This document shows, piece by piece, positions 36,501-47,540 of a DNA stretch of 64,000 nt. Position numbers and translations under genes: made by a program. Under the pieces are notes generated by a model. It ran no database searches and was not told the DNA's origin. It worked only from the letters and a program-made list of their open reading frames with translations. This DNA is from Phoronis australis (Eukaryota > Phoronida > Phoronidae): positions 416,301-480,300 of the forward strand of contig NMRA01000342.1 in the NCBI GenBank assembly GCA_002633005.1, read 5' to 3'. How positions within the stretch are numbered: the stretch's first letter is position 1; each line of letters begins with the position of its first letter.

Positions 36501-39500
36501 TTGTTTGAAATATTTTTGGTTTAATGGCTCTAAGCGTTGTGAAACGGAGGATTATCTGTTTGCAATTCATCGATTCTTTTTTCTACATGCACGAACTCGA
36601 GTTTAGCTAAACGAATGCGACGGACCGCTTCACTCGGAGATCTGTATCGTTGTCTTTATGTGTGTAAAATCCACCTAAAGAGTTACCACTACAACCTTTT
36701 TTCACAGGTGTGATTGCTATTGAACCCAGCGAGCATCATTTCACAGAAATGAAGCGGAAGAATTTCCTTCCATTAACCCAAGCTCTTGACGAAGAAAGTT
36801 TCTATCGCGTCAATAATGTTGACTTGGACTACATCAACATCACGCTTGAACTAGACAAAAATCATTCGTCGCAAGCTCGTTTCCAGGGATGAAAAGGAGA
36901 CCAGAGGTTAGCGTAAATAGGCCATTATTACGACTACAACAGTGGTATAAAATAGTAAAAAAAAAAACAGTGCAGGTGGTCTGATGTCATTTGCGGTGCA
37001 TCAGACCACCTCATGGTTGGGCCCATTGCACAAAACATCTGAGCAAAAGCACGAGAGCCAAATTATGGCTCCTCGTGAAGAAAGTTTTCAAGTCTGCCAG
37101 TCTCCTTTAGGAAAAGGGACAGTAAAGAGCAGTAAAATATAATTATCTCTGGAAAAGATGGACAATGACAAACCGACACAAGAGATGTTGAAAACAGCTC
37201 ATGCACATCCACAATGTATATTTTAGTCAATATTTGGATGAATAGTTCATTCTAACTACGTCAGCAACCAACAAAGACAGAAACTTCGAAAGGTTAAACA
37301 CTGGTTGGTGAGTGACGCTCAGAAGCAATATGGAGACAAAGTTAATATTGTTAATAAAATGTAATGAAAGATAACTATAATTTGAAATAACAGATATTGA
37401 CGTGGGTGAGGTACGTCACCGAAATTGTAGCAACAGATAACAACTGTAAATATCAATTTGTATTTATTTCGAAAGTATGTGTTGACTTAGGCCTTTGCGT
37501 AACCGGACGTAGTAAAAAAGCGTGGTTTACTGCGCGAGTTGCTCCAGTCTGGCAAGACGATTCGGGGAGTAATTCTAATATTATATTGGTGCATTCTCAC
37601 AAGAAACTATTTGGTCTTCTTGCATTGAACTGGCGTAATCTCACCAAACATCCTCATTCTACTGAGCTCTACTGTTGAGAGCAAACTCCAGTATTAAAAC
37701 AAAATGCACACTTTCGTGAAAGGCAAAGTAAACATTGAGAGAAAAGTTTCACTAATGGCAATTGTGGTTGTGCGTTAGCAGTAATCGTGCAAATCACTTG
37801 AAAACTCCCTTCATACCTTTAAAATCCCGGTATCATAATCGTAAGTAACAGCTAGGTAGTTCCAGGCATTGACGACTAGTTTTTCCACATTTCTAGATAA
37901 CACAGAAGCTCCATTTGACCGAGACCAGAATCCTGCATAGAATTTAAGTTGTGACGGGTGTTGCCAAATGATGAATCCATACTCATGTCGCTGATCATTT
38001 CCCGCGGGAAATTCGAAGTTAAACAAAGGTCCTGAGTTCGATGCACCGACGTACACGTGAGCCAGCCACGTGATGGAGTAGCGAACGTCCAACGCGCCAT
38101 TGTTTGGAATATGGATGTTTGAGTCAAGCTCACCAATTAGCTTGTAACTTCCAGCTGCTTCACCCTGTAATAGTGTAATTTGTGTTACTGCTGTAATATA
38201 GTTCTCAGTTTGAATCATGCGCACGAGTATCAAGGTCATAGACCATGACCAACATACTAATTCACTGCGAGTCACTAGAGAAACCAAGGAGAATTTTCCA
38301 ACGTGATCAAACCAAAAGGTTAAAAAAGCTTCTGAATCTTGAAAAATTGGGTATAAGACACGTCATTAAAATTTTGACGAGCCACTGGAACCTTTGCCCG
38401 ACACAGACACGTTACTGGGCATACATGAATGGGGAGCCCAGTGTGTCCCGAGTGCGGTACTGACGTTGAAACCCCTAAACACCTAGTGGAGTCTTGCTCA
38501 GCTTTTTATAGACTAAGGAGCAACATACTGGATGGCACTGTTACATGGCTACAACATACATGTATAGTTCCTGGCAACAAATGGAAACGTCTGTCCGTTT
38601 TCCTAAAGCAGACTGGCAGACTTGAAAACTTCCTTCATGAAGAATCTGTTGATCGATAACGGGGCGCTCGTAGGTGTATAGTGTAATGGGCCCAACCATG
38701 AGGCCTGCGGACGTCTGATGCACCGCAAAATGACACCATACCACCTTCAATCTTTTTAGAGTGGTTGGTCACGTAATTATGTGGACGAATGACAGTAACA
38801 CACATGAATTTCTGAATCAGCTATTTATGCAACCCTGGATAACCAGCAAGAAACCGTAATAACCAGAACTGGATATCAATTCTTAACAATTTACTAAATT
38901 GTTTAAAGTCACTTTTTTAATATTGAACACCAGAAACTCCCAAATACTTTGCCCACGGCATGCTGCTGAGATTTTGAGCTAGATTTGGTATATGGGGTAC
39001 CTGCTAACACTGTTTTAAAATCAACGGTTTTGATACACTGAGCACTGAATGACAAACGAGTGAAAAGTTGCTATGTGGAAAGGTCCCATCTGAAATCCGA
39101 AACGACCCTTTAAAATTCAGGTAGTTCAAATATTCCATGTGCCACAAAGAAATACAATTCCGTATGCTTTAGTTTCAGCTACTTGTCACACTCAAAATGA
39201 ACAGGCGTGCCACACTAAGCTCGGCATTGTCCAGGACAGAAAATGTTTACACTGGAAACGGCCTGCCAAAAACCCAAATAGTTCCCCAAAACTGGAGCAG
39301 CTTAAACATTCGAAGTACCGCAAAAACCAATTCCTTGTGTTTCGACCACATGCTATCAGTTAGTAAATGGCCTATGACACATAACACATACTCTGGGATG
39401 GGCTCAACAGAACTCTACAAGAATCGTACCCACGAAATGCTGCTGCGAACGTGAGCTAGACTAAACGTTCACTGTACCAGACAGAGCTAGTTTAAAATGA

Positions 39501-42500
39501 ATAATTCTACCGCAGTTAGCATCGAAAAGAACAATTGCCCTCTGGAAAGGGTCCGCCAAAAAGCCTAAAATAGCCCAATCAATTTCGACCGCTGTCTAAT
39601 CTAGCTCAACGTTCCAACATCATGCCGTGGGTGAGATGTTTGGGGGTCTGTCGGGCCGTTCCCAAAGTTATTGCCATATACAAATTAGTGGCATGAAGTG
39701 AATCATTTGGAATTGGTTTTGTGCTACCTCGAATGTTTGAGGTAGCTATTTGGGTTTCTGGCGGGACTGACTTCACACGGTGACATTGGCCTGTTATGTG
39801 TCATTCAGTGCACAGCGCTGTGGGATTGATTTGCGACCAGTTTTCGACGGTAACGGAACTACATGACCTAATTTACATGTTGTTCGTACTTTAAACATCA
39901 TTCCGTGGATAAGATTTTTGAGGGTTTCTGGTAAGTAATTTGTCTGTTTTATTTTGTCTGTGACCAGTGGCATATACTGAATCACGCGGAGATGTTTTTG
40001 TGTAACCTCAAATAGTTTAGCTGGCTCATTTTAGAGGGAATCATTTTAAGTTTCTGTCGGGACTTTTCCAGAGTCAAATTTATCTGTCATAGGTCTTGCA
40101 GTGTTCAATGAGGCACCATTGTTGATTTTAAGGAAACTTTGGTCGGTGCCTCGAACATCTAACAAAGATAAATTTTTGGACCAACTTGAAGGTTCCCTGG
40201 AGATACTCATTTTGTGTAAACTGGGGTGAAGGCTAAATGTTCCTATTATCCGATGCAGGTACCTCCTTCATGTCTGCTAAGAGCTCTGGGTTGGTGATCT
40301 ATAAGCACTGTAAGTATAGCACAGCAATGCATGTTTTCTCACCATGTAGCCATCTGCAAGCGACACCTTGGGACCTAACACGCCGTGATTGTTATTACCC
40401 GAGACGTCGTTACTTCCATGACGGTCGTTGAACGGCCACCATCCGACCGGATACGGCAGTTCTGGAACGAGAGATGATAAAACTGGATGAGACAGGGATT
40501 TTTTTCGAAAACAACCTCGGTTAACATAACCATGGCGACTACTAGGGTTACGCAAGTGATATTTCCACATGTGTCTGACTTGCAGTGAAGATGAACGTGT
40601 TCCTGAGCCTGGGAAGTGTATACTCTGTGGGACTGTGCGGCGGGGACGTTAAGGACTTGGAGTGGATAGAAATTAACAGCTACACTGATGGTCAAAGAAA
40701 AGATTTAATGGACAAAACTAAATAATGAATTAGTTCATTCATTGAGGCTAGAAATATGAGTACCTTTATACTCGTGCTCAACTGAGACTTATGATCCCTA
40801 ATTTTTGCCCTCTGTGATACATCTATATATAGATATCATGATGTAGAGACCAAAACTAATTATTGGTCGTTATACAGGCCATATGGTGACCACAATCACG
40901 TGACATATAAGAACACAATTAGAACGAAGTACACGTAGTAGGTAAAATTGGTTCATCACGTTGAATCCGCGCGTATGCCAAATAGCGCTGAAATGGCTAA
41001 AGACGATTATGGTCAAAGGTTTATGGTAGCATTGTCCAATGTAAACCAGTAGCAAAATCATAACTAATCCATGAATGATGGTAAAGTTATCAGTTATTCA
41101 ACTCTATAAGACTGAGAGAAGTTTGATTACAGCTGCATTTCACCTGCCCTGATTATCTCAACTAAAACACGGAGTAGGCATCAAGTTATTCTCACAAAAT
41201 CAGTCCTATAGCATCCCTTACCGTGAGAGGATTTCCTTTCTGTCATAAACAAGATTGTCGAAGCAGTCAGTGACTCAACAAAAGGCTTTATATTTTATTA
41301 GAGTAGGCCAGCCCAAAACTTGCGAATTCAAAAATGGCACACCATGGTACACATTGCCTATGACTCGAGTTGGTATCGGAAATAAAATCTTATCATGGTA
41401 ATAATGGAAAATGTCTGGATCAATTAAATCCCCTTTAACATCTTGTGAATGTTAGTATTGAATTAATTGGATATGTTATCCCAGTTAATAGATTTATACT
41501 AAAATGCGTATTACCTTGTGGTATACAGTTGTATTTTATACTTTCCAACTCTGCGAAGGAGAGTTCTCGGTCATACAGATGTGTGCAGTACAGTCGACCG
41601 CCATTAAGTCTTCTAGCATCAGTTCCTAACGCCCCCATACGTGCAGTTCCGTCAGTTCCACTCGCAACTCTGCCAACAAACTTTTCAAACGTTTTCACTG
41701 AGTTTACATACATCCTAAGGATCCCCGACTCATAACTGTAGGTGCTGGCTACGAAGAACCAGTTGTCATCACTGAAAGACCCCGTTTCTTCGTAATAATG
41801 TGAGCCTCCCCCTCCATTAGGATAATATAAAGCAGTAGATAAACAATCTGCCGTCGGGTACTGCCACACAATGAATCCGTGAGGAGCCGAACCGCTCACC
41901 ATGTTGAAAAGTGGGGCTTGGGTAACGCCGCCTGTTGGGTAGAACCATGCTGCGTAAGAGACGGAATACTTAACGTCCAGCTTTCCGTTGTTCGGAATTT
42001 CAACATAGGAGTTCTCTGTTCCAGCAAACTTCACTGCTCCTTGCACTTGCCCCTGCGGTCCGGTGTCATACGCAACATTACTGAACGTAGCGTGATTTCC
42101 GTTTCCGCTGAGGTCTTTTCCTCCATAGGTGGAATCCAGTACCCATAATCCAACTGGACGGCGACCTAAGGAACATAATTATTTTCAGTTGGATAACACA
42201 TCAATAGTACCTGGTTATTGATACGTTTGTGATATAAAATAGTAGACACCAATTGACCTGTTGAATCAGTTTTGTAGATGTACAAGTGGCAATCAAGAGT
42301 CATTTACCTGACGCGAGTCGGTTATTCATATACAGTTCACGACAAAAATAAAACAAAATTAACCGGTATTCCTGAGCTCGAGCAAAATTGTCTTGATGAC
42401 CGCTGAGTACAAGCGGAATTCGCCATCTGAGTAGCTAGGGTGGTGCTTCACAACGACTGAACACTGGTCATGGCGGTATTTTATCCGATCGCTTTTATGT

Positions 42501-45500
42501 GCATTACAACATATTCTACACGTGCTTTATTCCCACAAATGCTACACAATAATGCGCAGACGAGATTTTAAAGTATAACATTACACTTCTTGTAAGCATT
42601 TACCGGATAGCGAGGCGCGCCGTGTTAACAAAGGATTCTGGGATGGCGGTCATCTCGACAGGCATCGCCAGCAGACGTAAGTATGCAATATGAAGAGATC
42701 ACGTCATTTTTGTTTCTCTATAATGTTGCAGAAGCTCAATTTGCCATCGATACGAATGAACAAGAAGCCTGACTCCATTGAAAATGAAGTGCCAGATTAC
42801 CAAGGAGACGATCGCCTGCGTGATCTTCGCATCCCACAAATTTGGACTCCGCGATGCGCCCACTTCGATTTTCGCAATCGTTAATTTATTGAGGACCCTT
42901 GAAAATTGCAGGTTTAGCTCATTTCGGAACACCGTATCTCATAAAAGGCTGATCATATTCATATGGAATTTTCAGATACCATGTTGCATGCATTTTCCTC
43001 CAAAACGCGCTTAGGAATTGTACTTAAATTTTCTACTTTTACATGAGGCGTTAACAAAAGTAGGACTTTCACGACTTTCATGAAAGAACGAAATATTATT
43101 TCTGAAAATTGTTACAGCATTTTTAAGATATACTCATGAACATTTACGTAAGTTTAAATTTGATTACATTATTGATAACGCTGTTTTTCCGTTTGCTTAA
43201 ATTTGCTAAAAAAGACATAGTCACGGGAATCTGAATTAATTGCAAATTTGTAGAAAATCTAAAATCAAGTTCTACTTGTTTTCTGCATTCATAAAAGATA
43301 TCCTTCTGCTGTGTTGCATGCATGGTGTTACAGATATCCTTCCGCAGTGTTGAATCTATGGTGTTACAGATATTTGTCTAAATACACAGATTTGTCAATA
43401 AAATATGAATAAGTTTTAAAAAGTCAACACCATTTATTAATCTACAATTTCATATTCTTTAGTTAGTATTATAATTGTATACTTTCTTGCTTTGTCAACA
43501 TGCTGGGCTTCACGGATTTAGTGAAAATTGCAAACTAATTCCTTATCTCTGTGATTGCTTAGCCAAATTAGCTAAAAACACAACATATAGCGATGATGTG
43601 AATATGAAGTAGTTTGAAAATTGCCAAATGTTTCGAGAACGTGTTTTGTGGCGAAAATTATCCTCCAAAAGTCATTGAATCGTGTCCAGTAAGTATCGTG
43701 ACCTGGTGCTGGGAAATAACACTGCATGATGCCGGCTATTTTGACCAGCAAGGTATGTTATTAGTGCAAAGGCCACCTATTTTTAAAATTGTTTTCACGT
43801 TCACAAATTGTCACTGAATACAACTACACTATCGTGGATCATGTTAAATTAGTATTGCCTTTTAGTATTTTCTACACATTAAAACACATGCAGTTAGGAG
43901 CGTGCAAATACTGCTCTGAACCCCCAGGAAAGCCGCCTTTGAAAACAATTTTCTTTGTTCATATTCAGGGATAAAGCACCTTTCTAATGCGAGAATTACA
44001 CATGCTAAAACCATAGACTGAATGGATCTGACTGTTGATTCCTCGAACTTTATTGACTTGAGTTTGAATTTTCCTATTTCACCTTTACCTAGCACTGCGT
44101 GGGATGTTGCAGTGCTCTTATCTGATTTAGTTGTGGAGACATTTTGAGCAGGTGCAGTTGAAATTTTCCTCAAACAATAATAATTTTTGTAAGCATTTCT
44201 ATACATAGATATCGGGTTTTCTGCAGCGTCATATACCCCAATTTAACAAGCATTCCGTAGTATCTAGTAACGACTGATTCATTTTCAATGAGGAAACCTT
44301 TTCAGGGGCGGATCCAGGATTTTGAGTTAGGGGGGGCCAGGGCAGAGTATTAGCCAGGATTTTGCCGTCAGACATTCGCACCCCCGTACTGACAAATGGA
44401 ATCTGGGAGAATTTTAGGGGGGGCATGGCCCCCTTGGCCCCGCCACTGCTTTTGCTGCACACGATTGATAGTTTACTATGAAAATGTTGTCATCCCGTGA
44501 AACAGTGTGTCAATAGATAGGCCTGTAAACAAGATCAGCTGTTTCAAAAGTCTATACAATGTAGGTCTGAACGACTGTTTTCATTCAATGAAAGTGTGAC
44601 TTGATACGACAGTGCCATTACGTTTGCATGTGTGATTTTCACGAGTTCTATATATCCCAAAAGTACGACCAGTGAAGAAGTTCAACACCAATTCACAGTA
44701 CATTTAATATCCATGGTCAAACACGATACGAGACGCCTGTTAGTACCGTACATGTAGATGAAGTGACAGCTAATAGTAAGGGAAATTTGTATTATGCTGA
44801 TACAGCCCGTAGAGTCAACATCTCGATTTTGCACAATATTTCACGGGGTGATACCATGGAAGAAACAAACACCTCTGTTGGATATATCACACAAACGTGA
44901 TCAATTACGGATTCAAATTAATAATTGACGCCAAATTGATGGTATCGATTTCTTCAACGCCCTTTATCCTATTCTCATTGATTACTTTTACCAGTATGTT
45001 ATAACCTGTGAAAAGAGGAGCGCTTGAAACGTTGGGCAATAAATATAATCCATAGAGACTTTCGTAGCAATGTATTTTATAAAATACAACTTAGTTTTCC
45101 CCGTCAGTTACTGCTATTTACATCTTTTAAAGTCATGTAGGACCCTAGAAAAATGTCCAAATTCGGCTAACTGTTGAAAATCATGTCACAGAAATGACTG
45201 ATCGTATCGATGTGAAACATTTACATATCATACTTGTTGAAGTGTTCTCCAAGATCGTTTTAGGAAATGTTTGTAAAATACTCCGCTTTACATGAGCGAC
45301 TGTCAAAAATAGGACTTTTATGACAGTTATGGAAAAATTCAAAAGTTTCATAAAACAAAAGCGAGCGCTTACATCAAACGAGTTTGGCCACGTTAAAAAA
45401 CAATTGCAGGCGGTCTGATATCGTCCGGTTACCTATTTTCGTCAGGCTCCAAAGTTCGTCCGCCATCTTGTTTCGCGTGCAGCGCAACCACGCGGGACTT

Positions 45501-47504
45501 AGCGTTCCAATTTGGAGTTCTCGTCTGCACGTTAGGTACTAACTTATCGGAAGAGACACGTATCAAAGTAATGAGACAAAAATCGGTGAGTTTACCGATT
45601 GTTTTTTAAAACCACTTAAAAATCAGTAGATTTTACTAATACACTTTTTTGTGCGTTTTCAGAAGATGTTTTCGAATTTAAATTTTCTTCCGACGGGACA
45701 CAAAACATGATCCAGGGTTTGTTTATGCAATGTATCTGTTTTTCCCAGGCACTAGTAGGATCTAGAAGGCCAAAGGAAAAATCCGCAGACAAATGCGATA
45801 CGCTGGGTTCTTAACATTTTGCCTCACGCATTCACCATTAAACTGCATTGAAATGTTGTCCAATTGGCTTTTATTGGAAACCACAGTGCAGAGCTCAACA
45901 TCAAAGCTTCAAATCGAGTTTATGTCAATAAAAACAGGCTGTTGCAATTTTCATTACTTCGTTGGCCTTTTTCTGCATGTTTCTCAGTTTTTACAAAAGG
46001 GGGCAGCATATGACGAACTTAGGTTTCAGAATAAAATGGCTGCCGAAGGTAGTGCACATTTGAAATAACTCGGCACAAATTAAAGAAAACTTCCGAATCG
46101 GTGAATGCGGTATATCTGTGAGAGTTAAATCGAATCCTATTCAGATCATAACTTTGAAGTGGAATAATTCGGTGAGTACAACAGCAAGTCGGTTTTATGC
46201 TTAGGCGGACGAACATTGGGCTCCCCAGTATATACGCTGTACCAGACGTGCGCAGGCCTCACATGTGGGCCTATTGCACTGATCACCTGGAACTGTTTTT
46301 ATTTGACCACGTTATTGACACCGTTGTTTTGTGGTGGATATACATGACCTTTCCTTTTTTGCTTAGGACACATAGTCAAGCTACTCATTTAATGGCACAC
46401 TGATAGAAAGCCAAATATCAAAATTTTACAGACTTTCTGCTTTAAGAAAATATAAACTTTTACTGACTTAAAATCTATAGTTTTGTACTCCAGATATTTG
46501 ACTAAATACGGAGACCAGTCGATGAGGTTCTACATTACCATAATTTGTGTGTTTGATGATTTTGTTACCAAGTCGTTACAGCGCTTATTTTGGGATACGT
46601 AACTGCGATATGGGATATCAAATATGTACGCGCTATTATTACGGGTATCAGCTTCAGTAAGTACACAATTAGTCAACGGCAAATATATAACCGCGTGTTA
46701 TGGTTATAATTTGTTTTTGACAATATACAGGGTACCTAAATTACACGGTTAACGGACTCATAAACACGGTCACGGACGCATGAACAAGATTCATGGACTT
46801 GCAAACACCGTCCACTGACTCACAAACACGGGAACGGACTCACAAAACACGATCCAGTCACCCAAATACACGGGACACGGACTCACATTCACGAAGAAAC
46901 ACGGTTAACGGACCGCCAAACACGGTTTACGGACAAAATGTAGATGTCAGCTGATCCAGGAAGCCGATGAGTCCGTGACCCTTTTTTTGCGGTCCGTTAA
47001 CCGTGTTTCCTCATGAATATGAGTCCGTGTCCTGTGTATTTGGGTGAATGGATCGTGTTTTGTGAGTCCGTTCCCGTGTTTGTGAGTCAGTGGACGGTGT
47101 TTGCAGTTCCGTGAGTCATGTTCATGCGTCCGTGTGGCGTGTACTTATGAGTCCAGTTTAGGTACCTTGATATACATGTAAGTACGACGAGCAGTTCTGC
47201 TGGCGTCAGAGTGCAAAATCATTTATTCGCTCACACCAAATATTACAACTGATGAACCATTCACAAGTCGAATACCAAGTTCAAGAAACTATGAAGTTAT
47301 GAAAGAGAAGCTCATACACAAAAGTTTTAGACAATTTTCTGGGGTTGGACTGTAGCAGCGAAGTTGGCCGGTTAGGATGTTTTCCTTTCAACTTGAATAA
47401 TTGGTTCGCAGCCATCATTGTCCGATTTTTTGAAAAATGGAAGGTGCATTTCTGGCGATCCTATGGGGTTCCGATTGGACGCAAAGTCACATCCTTAAAA
47501 GGAA

Positions 47505-47540
<36 letters not shown>

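Noticed and set aside
44090-44170. Minus-strand Ser/Thr-rich segment bounded by AG and GT in intron 1 of the LamG gene
   Set aside because: The acceptor side is phase 2, while exons 1 and 2 join in phase 1; including it would break the frame.
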